From contig CAIIXF020000008.1 in the NCBI GenBank assembly GCA_903813345.2, forward strand, positions 11,437,278 through 11,501,277: a DNA stretch of 64,000 nt. Reading direction: 5' to 3'. The notes under the pieces were generated by a model that did no database searches, was not told the origin of the DNA, and worked only from the letters and a program-made list of their open reading frames with translations. Of the stretch, positions 8,714 to 18,895 are shown piece by piece (the first letter of the stretch is position 1; every line of letters starts with the position of its first letter). Source of the stretch: Owenia fusiformis. Its lineage: Eukaryota; Annelida; Polychaeta; Sabellida; Oweniidae. A program made the translations under genes and the position numbers.

Positions 8714-11033
8714 GTCTATTTGGATAGGAGATAAAATCAAAATAAACACACTTTCCAAAATACCGTGTTATCCAAGCATTCTTTACAAAGAGGCTGTGAA
8801 AAAATGATTTTAGAAACAGGTTTATCCCAGCGCTACATCTAATTTTTGCACCTGGATAAAATGGTTTGAGAAAAAGATCAAAGCTTACCATTCAAAGAAA
8901 CAGTAAATAGAAACACTAGAGTCAGAATAGGATCATATATTTCAGCTGAAAAATCTAGATAATCCAAAGAAAAACAGAATTAGATCTTAAGAACCATGAT
9001 TAATCTTTTATTATCAAGATACAATTTACGAGATCCGTAAAACATGAAATCAGGTTCCTTTGACCAGTATTAATCATAGCATATGATACAGCTTGGAGAC
9101 AAATAGAGAATAAAAAGTTAGCTTTGAGAGAATTTATAAGGTCTGGAATGGACATTATATGAGTGTTTATCACGCCAATTTCTAACTTAAAGAGAAACAC
9201 CAGAGATTAACGAGAATTAACGATAGAAAGTAAGCCTCTCGGGAATTTAGAGCATCGGGACTTGTTCTAAATATGTGAAACAATGTATAGGATTGGATTG
9301 TTTTCAATTGTGATTATTGCATAGTAAAGTGACACATATAAATGAATACATGTCTAATCGGAACACCTCTCAAGGTGAACACTTTTCCTATGGATTAGAC
9401 AGGTTTTACTGTACATACATGGCCGTAGCAAAGCCATGAGGCAATCGGGGGAACTGCCTCGCCAAAAATTCTCAGAAAAATCAAATACATAAATGGACAT
9501 AGCTAGGCACGAGGCAAAAAAATTTTAGAATAGAAATCTACTTTTTGAGTTAAAACATGAAATGAAATCTAATGATATTATGATTTTCCCTTGATTAACA
9601 TAAAAAGAAACACAATTAAGTTAATGAAATGTTGGTAGGTGGTAGTGATGTTGAAGTCGATGTATTGGGGATACTACTCAAGGGTATTTCAAAGATATCA
9701 TGGACAGTTTTTAGGAATTCTATTTAAAATTCTGTGCTGTAAAATAATTTTTTCTTAATGTCAGACCGGGATTGCTAAAACATTAATTTGCTTTTTGTAT
9801 CTATCTAATATAAGCAGATGATAATCTTCTCAATATTAGAACTAACCATCATAATGACAATGTTGCAAGATGTGCTATGTGGCATCCCGCATTCTGTATT
9901 CTCGACGAACATATATTTAAACGAGAAAGTAACATATTGTTTTAAACATCCTTGATAAAGCAATCAATGGCATCAGATCAAAAGATACATATAACATATT
10001 ATGCTGGTTTAGTTTGAATTCAAAAAGAGGTCAGGGAGATCGAGGGAATCAAACTGTTCATTTTTTAAAGTTTTCGGTGCCTTGCCAAAATGTTGATCCT
10101 GGCTACAGCCATGACATATATATATAATATTTTTTTTGTAATAGAACCATGATCTGGCCCAACATGTAATAATCCAACAAGTGATAAATCATGAATAATT
10201 CATTTATTAAGTGCAGATGTTTAATTTGCATAGTCTCTTAAAGCCTAAGCTTTGATGTTCAATTCAACTACAATTTTCTCTATATGTATTTTCATATATT
10301 ATCAATTCCACAAGTTTGTCCATTTATCTCTTGTTTAACACAACTACAAATAGGCAGATAGGAACAAATAAAATAAGTGTCAAAATAACATTCCATACAG
10401 ACATTTAACAGGTATATGTCTACCTTCAGACATGATGTAAGTTAAAATTTTGTAATTTTTGAAACAACCTTTGATGTTTTTTCATGAAATGAAATTTACA
10501 TCTCAAAATACATTTCCTAGATATTTTCCATATTTATGTATGATGTTGCATTTCCAAATTTTTCAGAACACATTTCATTGAAAATTTCATTGCAAAAATA
10601 TTAACAAGTTTGATCTGTCAAAAAGCTATCAAATTGTAATTGCTGAGAACAAAAAATCAGTATTTGGGGGTATTAATGGGATCTTGAATAGAAAGGTATT
10701 AACCCAACTAAAACAGAAATCAAGAAAGTGTTGGGATGAAAAACAGCAAACAAAACCACAGATACATGTCATATATTTCTTCTGGACCCTGTTAATATAC
10801 ATATTGACTTCAACACTTCATACTGATGAGCAGTGTTTATCACATGTATATAGATTTTGAAAGGAGTAGAAGAAATACATATCTGAGGTTAAGGTAGTTA
10901 TACAACCAGAAAGAATATTGTCTCTCTTAAATGTCCATACAGCATGGAGCAGTCTTTTCCCTGGTGTATCACTACCTCGAATCTGTTCTTCACAAAACAC
11001 TTCTCAAGAGTTACAATTTTTCAGTTTTAATAC
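8714..11033 (-). other. Intron between alternative exons C and D
   Basis: This intron of about 2.3 kb contains an inverted-repeat element at 9418-10114 and a short phrase near 9360-9410 ending AGGTTTTACTGTA, which recurs near 26430, 40430 and 49620. No coding sequence is seen. Confidence 0.6.
9418..10114. mobile_element. Inverted-repeat element with TGGCCGTAGC ends
   Basis: The left end CATGGCCGTAGC near 9418 and the right end GGCTACAGCCATG ending near 10113 form imperfect terminal inverted repeats. The interior is about 690 bases with no open frame. The ends resemble those of the 548-742 element. Probably a decayed non-autonomous DNA transposon. Confidence 0.45.
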
Positions 11034-11172
11034 CTTTGAAAGACTTTACTCATTGATTCACCCTTCTTTACATCAAAATTATATGGAGCTTGTTTTCTGA
11101 AAACGTGACCAACCCGACTGCACTTTAGTAGCTCCATGGAGCCCCCACATAACCAGGTCCTTAAACTGAATT
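11034..11172 (-). CDS. GALNT2: GALNT alternative lid exon C
   Basis: The acceptor is TTGTTTTTTAG and the donor GTATTA. The exon is 139 bases with the same phases as the other five. It encodes [20 protein letters not shown], then [19 protein letters not shown] and MSKVFQ. The first 60 or so coding bases are nearly identical to exon B, while the lid halves differ. The lid His of GALNT2 is Ala. The lid lacks the FPGG turn and carries KK. A copy of the dispersed AAATGTCACCACC repeat abuts its acceptor. Confidence 0.87.
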
Positions 11173-11180
11173 CTAAAAAA

Positions 11181-11320
11181 CAAGGCATCAACATGCAAAA
11201 TGTCACCACCTGCCATTTATTACAGATGTTGAATGCTGACCACCAAACACCAACTGCCAACCACCAAACACCATCCACAAAAAAGTTAAAGACTATAACA
11301 CTTCTGGTGGTGACATAATA
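11181..11320 (+). repeat. Dispersed AAATGTCACCACC repeat, full copy
   Basis: It starts CAAGGCATCAACATGC, has ATGTCACCACC at 11200-11210 and the inverse GGTGGTGACAT at 11305-11315, around a (CCAACCACCAAACA)-type middle. With short inverted ends and many copies across the window it behaves like a small MITE. Its left end runs right up to the polypyrimidine tract of exon C. Confidence 0.75.
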
Positions 11321-12977
11321 AAGTCCTAGAATTAATGGTACCCAGAAATATGCAAAGTGAATATGAAGAATTAAGAGCACTGGGTTCAGTTATCTAATAC
11401 CACAGTACAAAATAACATTTTAGTTATTTAAATTCCTACATGCAAAATTCAATTATTATGATCTCTTGTTAGTTTGTTTAAAAAGTTCAAGCGATCCCTT
11501 TTATCAAGTTTCCACATTGATTCATATAATGTTGTTCTGCCAAATGAATATCTTTAAAGGGTTCCGATAAGCATCCCGTATAAAAACAATATGGCGGCTC
11601 CAGGCGAATCAACTGGATTAGTCCATTTTTAAGAAATAAGGGGAGTTCTGTAAAATCCAGTTTATAGAAATTGTCTTTGAGATAAAGTAATCCGTTTATA
11701 ATGATTTTGAAAACGTTATCCATAGAGTGATTGCGTTCAAAGAATACATGTACAACAGCCAATATAAATTATTGTATTAGAACTGCTTTGTTTCATTTGT
11801 AGGATATTTCATATGCCAAGCTGTGTGCTATTACGTTATGGGGAAATTTAGATGCCAATTTTTCCTTATTATACACAAATAGAAGATCCTGAAACTTCAC
11901 CCATAAATGTGGAATTGATTTGTCAAAATAAAAATCACCCTTTTATAAATGTGTGACGATCTATAATATACTTATGCTATATAACAGTTAGAGGTGTTGA
12001 CACAACGACATCGAACCTGTGAACCCTTGAGTATTATTCCGGGATCGGGCCTTTTATACTAAACGGTGAGCAACACCAGAAACGAGCGTTCGATTTGCTT
12101 AACGATATGCGTCACCCTTTAAGAGTGTGTTTATCTCTCTGGTTGAAATCCCTTTGTATCATTTACTATCCCACAAGGACATATAGTTTGAATGTTTTTC
12201 CTTATTTAATAATTATCTGTCAAAAAGCTATTAAATTGTTCATGCTGAGGGCACGAGCCTTATCCTAGGAGGTATTAATGGGATTCTTAATAAAAATGCT
12301 TTTTCCCAACTGAAACATTTCTGAGATGAAACATCCCAAACCAATTCAAACTCCATGACTTCTAATTCCATTTCTTCTGATTGCTACAGGGTGACACAAA
12401 AAAAGTCACTCACTAATTTTGGAATAACCTATTCAATAATTAAGGAATCTTCATGATCTGTTATGTGAAGATAGAGTGTTCTGTGCATGAAAGATTGGCA
12501 TGCTTGCATAGCATCAATAACTTTGAAGTTTAGAGATTCCTTGTTTACTGGGGAGGCATACTCACTAAACCACTCAGAAATGTAAGTTAGAAAAGCTGTC
12601 TTTCTTAAAATACCTGAGACAAAATTACTTAAAAAATGAGTAGATATGACATATCATTGATAATATATGTCTAAGCAATCCATAAACCTAAATGACTCAA
12701 ATAATGGCTAAGAAAAAAATCCTAATTTCAGAAAATTGTATTATTGAACATTTTTGATGATTTCCCAGAGAGCATACCTCGGCAGAAAATAATATAATAC
12801 TAAATCTTTAAGGTGTTGACACTACTCAATTACAAGAATCTTTCATGCATTGAACATGTTATCTACACAAAAAAATTCTTGAAGATTGACTTATTATTAA
12901 GAAACATATTCCAAAATTGGTAGCTGTTTTTTTGTGTCACCCTGTAGTATGTGTTCCCATGTTATTTGCTTGATTAC
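11321..12977 (-). other. Intron between alternative exons B and C
   Basis: About 1.8 kb from exon B's donor to exon C's acceptor. It contains a MITE (12385-12946) close to exon B and the dispersed repeat next to exon C. No coding sequence is seen between them. Confidence 0.6.
12385..12946. mobile_element. Mariner-type MITE (TACAGGGTGACAC ends)
   Basis: The left end TACAGGGTGACACAAAAAAA and the inverse right end TTTTTGTGTCACCCTGTA are flanked by TA. The element is 562 bases with no open frame of note. The CAGGG terminus and TA target mark it as Tc1/mariner-like and non-autonomous. Confidence 0.8.
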
Positions 12978-13116
12978 CTCTGAAAGATATTAGTTGTTGC
13001 ATCACCAATTTTAACATTCAAAATATATGGAGCCTCTCTTCTGAAAACGTGACCAACCCGACTGCACTTAATCAGCTCCATGGAGCCCCCACATAACCAG
13101 CTCCTAAAGCTGATCT
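12978..13116 (-). CDS. GALNT2: GALNT alternative lid exon B
   Basis: The acceptor is ATATTTTTAG and the donor GTAATC. The exon is 139 bases with the same phases. It encodes [20 protein letters not shown], then [19 protein letters not shown] and TTNIFQ. Arg of the lid, PY and the metal-ligand His are kept. The lid His is Ala and the glycine turn is replaced by ILNVKIGD. Its core is nearly identical in DNA to exon C, which implies a recent duplication or gene conversion between the two. Confidence 0.87.
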
Positions 13117-13882
13117 CTAAAAATATATGAAACCTCAGAATTTGGAATTCAGGTATGAGAAAATACAACACATGAGTGGCATTTAAAAATTTCTGTTTGG
13201 TTTAAAATGATTAATCGTAGACGAATCTTACTAAATTTTCATGTGTGCCAAGTGAACACAATGTACCAATAACAAATTTTTTAAATATGAATGAGTGCAA
13301 TGTTTTTCTTGAAATATGAAGGACAGGGGATGCTGTTAAAGGCTGGAGCATAGTTGCCGGGTCTCATCACAATCTTGAAAATTGACTTCATATTGATTTA
13401 AGATTGCTGATTGAAACAAACAATTGAACTGAAACATTTTCATTTGAATCAAATTGCCAGTCGTATGGATTTTAGAGCTGATATAGACAGATACGGAAAC
13501 AGACTGTTGCTTGGACAATACACTAAAGCCAAATAAAACCAAACAATGAAAGCAACCCATATTCCTTGTAATCCCACATTCCTCATATACAGGGTGAACC
13601 AAAGATCAACATTTTCATTCTGTCTTAACTGTAATAAGCTTAAAAAGAGTGACAGCAAAATGAAGGATGTGTTTTTGGCAAATTGGCTGTCACTTTCTTT
13701 AAGCTTGAAAAGTCAAACCAAAATGAGCCACCCTCTATATGACAGCTATCCATTTCACAACAGAGAAAAAATTTGTGTATTTGAACACTATCCTTGGTTA
13801 CTGACACAAGTGATCTTATATATGTAAGGTTATCTCCATTTGAGAAATCGTGTTGTCATGGTAGCCAAGGTTGCTATGTTAC
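13117..13882 (-). other. Intron between alternative exons A and B
   Basis: About 770 bases. A small imperfect inverted-repeat element occupies 13586-13740 (TACAGGGTGAACCAAAG and the inverse-like end ATGAGCCACCCTCTATA). Nothing else is recognised. Confidence 0.6.
13586..13740. mobile_element. Small mariner-type MITE (TACAGGGTGAACC ends)
   Basis: The ends TACAGGGTGAACCAAAG and CAAAATGAGCCACCCTCTA are imperfect inverses. Inner arms AAGCTTAAAAAGAGTGACAG and CTGTCACTTTCTTTAAGCTT also pair, so the whole element is nearly a hairpin. Confidence 0.6.
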
Positions 13883-14030
13883 CTGGCAAAAATGCTCCCC
13901 GCCCCTGACTCCCTGCCATCTGACCCTGGCCAGGACATGGGCCCCCAGTCTTTGCGATAGACATGCCCCACACGGCTACATTGATCTGTTATTATATCCC
14001 CATGGCACATCCAATTGCGTAGAGAAATCT
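13883..14030 (-). CDS. GALNT2: GALNT alternative lid exon A
   Basis: The acceptor is ATCCTTCAG and the donor GTAACA. The exon is 148 bases with the same entry and exit phases as exons B to F. It encodes ISLRNWMCHGDIITDQCSRV, then GHVYRKDWGPMSWPGSDGRE and SGAGSIFA. It has the longest lid of the six, seven residues more than exon F. Lid Arg is kept, but the HPY triplet becomes WGP, so both the His and the Tyr that contact UDP-GalNAc in GALNT2 are absent. It is GC-rich compared with its surroundings. Confidence 0.85.
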
Positions 14031-15593
14031 CTGAAGGATTTCAAAAGTTGCAAATTGTAAACTAGAAAATGGCAACTCCATGGAGCAAATCATTATGGGC
14101 AAAATATATTTCCTTAGATCATTAGCGTAATTATTTCCGAAGATTCCTCATTTTGCATAATTCTACAAGAGGAACAAATATGAAAAGATGATATACTCTT
14201 CAATAAAAAATTTAATTTCAATATGATAAAGGCATACTTTAAAAAGATCAAAAAACATCTTCTTTCATGTTCAAACCACATGCAATACACACATACATAA
14301 GCCATATACAGCCAATTTATGTTTCCTTTATTGTTTATCCTCAGATTAATATACATTTTTAATTAATCCCACTAGATCAATATGATTTACTGCTGAATTA
14401 AGCTTGAATATTTAAGCTTGAAAATATAGGATTAATTTCAAACTGACCAGTTTCAATTAAAACAAACATGATATTTCTTGAACATAGATCTCTCATCAAC
14501 CCATCAGAAAATTCTCTTATCTGATAAGTATCAAATAGAAACAATTTCCCTCTCGAAGTCTATATAATAGGTTATTTATTACGAAATATCTTGCTTGTCT
14601 TAAATACATCAATAACACTCTGATAAAATGGTGTTTAATTGAGATTTATATTGTAACTAACGAATGTATGTTCCTTCTGTTCTTACAAGGAAACATGCAA
14701 TTCATCATTTTATAAGTTTTATATTAGAGCTGAATGTCTGATCAAAGAAGTGAAGTTGAAATATATATTAGGGATTCATTATTAGATCATTTGACTCGAT
14801 TTCTATCGCTATCCAATGAAGGCTATAAATAATACCTTTACGATATATTAGGTGGTTGAGTTTATTAAAGGAATTAGAATGGTTCAGAACATTTTCATTT
14901 TTAGACACCTTCTCAGATAATATTGAAATTAAGACATTCTAACTAAAAAAAAGAAATCAATAAACACAATTTTATTTCAAAGAAAAGATAATAAAAGTCC
15001 TCATTTGCTAAAGATAAATCAAACTAAATTGTAATAATTCCTCAAATCGGTGACATGTGAAAATAATGTTTGACAAGTGAACTGCGATACAAGTGGTTGT
15101 CTTGCGTCAGTTCACTTAGAACACTCACGAACATCTTCAGATCAAAGCAGATCTCTGAGGACGTGTATAATAAGTTATTTTCCTAAATTAATTTACTTCA
15201 GGAGCAAACATATAACATGTCATACATGATTAATGGCCAAGCTGATACAGCTAACAAGATTCAGGAGGCAGAAAAACCAATTTGGACATTCAATATTGAG
15301 AATAATTTTGCCAATGTTTGATCAACGCTAACATCCAGTTTAGTTTACAGTTGTCATATACTGATGAAATACAACATATCATATTTAGAATTTATCCCCA
15401 TTGTGAAAATGCAGTTCTATGGCTGCAAGCTTAAGCTCTGAATTTATAAATAACATTATAGCATCAAATCATGGTACATATTATGTTTACTATGTTAAAT
15501 GAGAATAAAGGATAAAATAAATAATGAAAGATTTGTTATCTAAAACATTTAACATGTATCACATGTTTGAAATAGTAACAATTATCGACCTAC
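14031..15593 (-). other. Intron between exon 10 and alternative exon A
   Basis: About 1.56 kb of AT-rich DNA. I checked for further lid-exon copies (CGGS, CSRVGH) and found none. No element was recognised. Confidence 0.55.
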
Positions 15594-15697
15594 CTAAATT
15601 TTCCCCTCCCCATACATCCATCATCATATCATATTTTCCTATCACTTCAAATCGTTTACGATCTATTGAGAATAAACCACCAGCTATCATTGGAGTC
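15594..15697 (-). CDS. GALNT2: GALNT exon 10 (Gal/GalNAc-T motif start)
   Basis: The acceptor is TTTGTTTCAG and the donor GTAGGT. The exon is 104 bases. It encodes [20 protein letters not shown], then [14 protein letters not shown], with a final G that begins the Glu completed by whichever alternative exon follows. DVWGGEN is the signature of the Gal/GalNAc-T motif. By family knowledge its Trp (W331 in human GALNT2) gates the active site and its Glu is catalytic. It is the common donor exon of the alternative array. Confidence 0.95.
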
Positions 15698-16306
15698 CTG
15701 AAACAAAGACAAATAGACATGAGGATCACACTTAGGAAAGTTGTATATTGAAATATATTTCTTTGGGTTTAGTCCCGCAATAAGCCAATGAACTTAGGAC
15801 TCAGAAGTTAAAGTGGCTACCGCAAACGCTTCAGGGGGTAATAAGGGGGGGGGGTGGGTACAGGAGCTTGATACAAGATGGATTGTATTGTCACATATAT
15901 CGTTCATGAAACACCTTTTTAGGTGTATTATCATAAAAGGTGTATAAATAAATAAACAAATAATAAATAAACTACTATGCATTTTTCAAAGTTTAGTGAG
16001 GTTGTGATTTATAGGCAGATAAAAGTCAACATAAGAATAATTAATTACTATGATTTGCATTACATTATACCAAACAATTACTATTACTTTTTAGTCTCAA
16101 AACTAGCTAACTTGAACAATAAAACATATATGTCAATCTAGTTAGGCTTGATTTATTTTCAACAAATGCAGTAGGGACTATGAATTTATGAAGTTGAAAT
16201 TATTGGTTTGAATACCATTATTCAGAAATACATGTGCGAGTATGTTGAATTATTGATTTGAATACCATTATTCATAAATACATATCTAATCAAGGGTGCT
16301 AAATAT

Positions 16307-17376
16307 ATACAGGGTGATCACTAAGTTCTGGGAATTTATCTGTCATTTCATTATTTTTCAACCAATCTACTTGAAATTTTCAAGGTAAATGGAGAATATA
16401 ATTTTGGGTTGGATAAAACAGTCTCACTGTCATATGATGTCACAATGGATAGTTATTGTTACTACGGCAACATGACCAATGGCGTAGCGGGTCAAGCAAA
16501 ACTCGAATTCATTTTTATTTTACTAGATCCAAAAGCATGGTTAATTATTACCTATTTGGTGGACAAATTTCTGTGATTTTTTATGTTTTTAAATATTTTT
16601 AACTTTAGTTTCAAAAGTAACATCTTTATTGTGATATAAGAGTGTACTTTGCTCAATTTTTTTTATTATTGGTCAGACTCTCAAAAGTCACAATCATGAC
16701 TCAAAATAGCGGGGAGTTATCTTCCATTATTACTATGCTTCTTCCCACTCCTCAAATTGCCCATACTACTCTTGAAGAGTTAGGGTTCACACAAGTTGTT
16801 CATGCCCCATATTCACCATATAATGTTCACCAGGTGAACCACCATTAGGTTCACTAAATTTGACTGTTGAAGCATCATATGAGAGATCATCATAAGTTTG
16901 GTTCCGATGAAGGACTGATCTCAACAGCTTGAGCAGATTTTCATGGGATACCAAAGGGAGGACTGGAAAGCGAATTTAAGGACTAGGTTTGACAATGATG
17001 CATGGGCGCCCAGGCCTATGGAAATCATTATAAATGAAATGATCCTCCAAGCAATGAAGAGTAGTTCTGAATAAATGACTTCAAGAGTTTTGTTCTGCCT
17101 CTAGTACAATAAGTTTGAACCAACTATCTAGGAAAGGTGAATATGTTTTAGCAGGATATTTTCAAATTAACGTCAGTCGAAATTTGCTGACCCGTGGACC
17201 ACTTTTACTTTTTTTAAAATTACAATAAAATAAATTGTAAAAGTGATATGTATATGAAACATTGTCTGTCAATTCAGAATTATACAATGTACATTTGTTG
17301 GAAGTTTCAACTGAATTGGTTGAAAAATATTGAAATGACAGACCAATTCCCAGAACTTAGTGATCACCCTGTATAT
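16307..17376 (+). mobile_element. Decayed Tc1/mariner transposon
   Basis: The terminal inverted repeats are TATACAGGGTGATCACTAAG at 16307 and its inverse at 17376. Inside, on plus around 16725-16850, a degenerate frame reads TTLEELGFTQVVHAPYSPYN, which is the conserved stretch after the DDE/D second Asp of mariner transposases (LEELGF..HPPYSPD). Further on, KFGSDEG near 16895 corresponds to their FGSDEE motif. Stops and frameshifts make it inactive. Confidence 0.75.
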
Positions 17377-17761
17377 ACAGATATATATTACTTTTATGGA
17401 CATATAACTGTACCAGCAACTCCACAAATACATCCCTATTCGGCTTTATCTGATATTCTATCAAATAAACATACATAATTCATATTTACAGCTCAAAGTT
17501 AATATCAAAAACTGGAATAATGTTAGCATATCATGTTAAAGGAGCCTCTTGAGTAGAATAATGAAAATTTAAATTTTGTATGAATTCATGTTTTTTTAAC
17601 CAAAATAGATCACAAAAGAGTGGAATCAGCAAGGAATAAAGTAAAGAGGCATGTAGTCAACACTTTAATTGTATAGATATGACAGAAAAGGAGTTAGTTC
17701 ATTCAAATATCAAACAAGGCATTAAGATGACAAAATGTCACAGCCTAGTTGCTCACATTAT

Positions 17762-18265
17762 TGTGAGTTCAATATTAAGTCAGATTTGAATTTTTGAGAA
17801 CTTGTACATGATTTAAAAAAAAAATTGGGCAATTTGAAGCAAGATGAAAAATACCTTTTTTTACCCTGAGAAGATTATTGAAGGTGAAATCTCAGATCTA
17901 AAGTCAGTTTTAAACTTCTGAGAACTTGTAGGTGATTTTGAAAAAAAATTGGTCAATTTGAAGCAAGATGAAAAAAAACCTTTTTGACCTTGAGAAGGTC
18001 ATTAAAGGTCAAATCTTTTTTGACCTTGAAAATGCAATTGAAGGTCAAATCTATAGTCAGATTTGAACTTTGTAGAACTTGTAGATGATTCTGAAAAAAT
18101 TGGTCAATTTCAAGAAAGTTGAAAAAACAAACATTTTGACATTGAGAAGGGCATTAAAGGTCAAATCTCAAATCTAGAGTCAGATTTGACCTTCTGATAA
18201 CTTGTAGATAATTTTGAAAAAATCGGTCAATTTGAAAAAAGACCTTTTGACCTTTTTGTGATCTT
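17762..18265. repeat. Tandem repeat, ~122-150 bp unit, four copies
   Basis: The phrase GAACTTGTAGATGATTTTGA and the following GACCTTGAGAAGGTCATTAA recur near 17800, 17925, 18075 and 18200. The third interval is longer because of an internal duplication of a GACCTTGAGAAGG-type segment. Non-coding. Confidence 0.75.
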
Positions 18266-18807
18266 GAAAAGGGGTGGGGGTGGTAAAATGGGCAATATGG
18301 TCCAGTCACAATATGCATGATCACCATGACAATGACTGTTTTTTCATGGGATTTCCGTTCAGATAAGATGCCTTAGACTAGATTGTCAGGTTTACATTTG
18401 GAAATTATTACTATGGTGTATTGGTGTCTAAGGGATTTATCTAAATGAAATGTCGTGGTCTATATCTAATAAAGCCATGCTGCCCTGGGATGCTGAGCCA
18501 CATATAGCCCCATTAAACTTTCATAAGCACATTAGGCTCTAGTGGGCCATGATTCAAAATGCATAGAACCCCTGTAGCTGCGATTTAATTCAATTTCTGG
18601 ATGATTCTAAGTGTAATCTCAGTAGACATATCCATAGGCCATTCAAAAATTCAATAAAACTTGCTCACTTGGGATTCATCCGTTACTTAATCTGCAATCT
18701 GATTGGTCAAAAGACTGTGACTGACCACTGTGATTGAACCAATAAAACTTCAGATATCTGTATGTCATATGTTTGTCAAAGAAACCTCTCAAAGACAAGC
18801 TTCTTAC

Positions 18808-18895
18808 TTTATAGGTCCTATGGGGTCGTTACTTCTGGCTGCTCTCTCATCAGCATTCATGTAGTCCCACTTGAAGACCAGGTTCCAGTCAAAGC
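18808..18895 (-). CDS. GALNT2: GALNT exon 9
   Basis: The acceptor is TGTTACAG and the donor GTAAGA. The exon is 88 bases, phase 1 in and phase 2 out. It encodes [20 protein letters not shown] then [22 protein letters not shown] (first Gly across the junction) is almost invariant in GALNT2 orthologues and forms part of the acceptor and nucleotide binding cleft. No oddities. Confidence 0.96.

Larger units (their letters stand above)
15698..18807 (-). other. GALNT intron 9
   Basis: About 3.1 kb. It contains a G-run near 15845, a decayed mariner (16307-17376) and a long-period tandem repeat (17762-18265). A partial copy of the dispersed AAATGTCAC repeat lies near 17713-17745. No exon is recognised. 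Confidence 0.6.

Noticed and set aside
14072-14110. A CTCCATGGAGC phrase like the exon B/C core next to exon A
   Set aside because: Only 11 bases match and the surrounding codons do not continue the motif; not a seventh lid exon.
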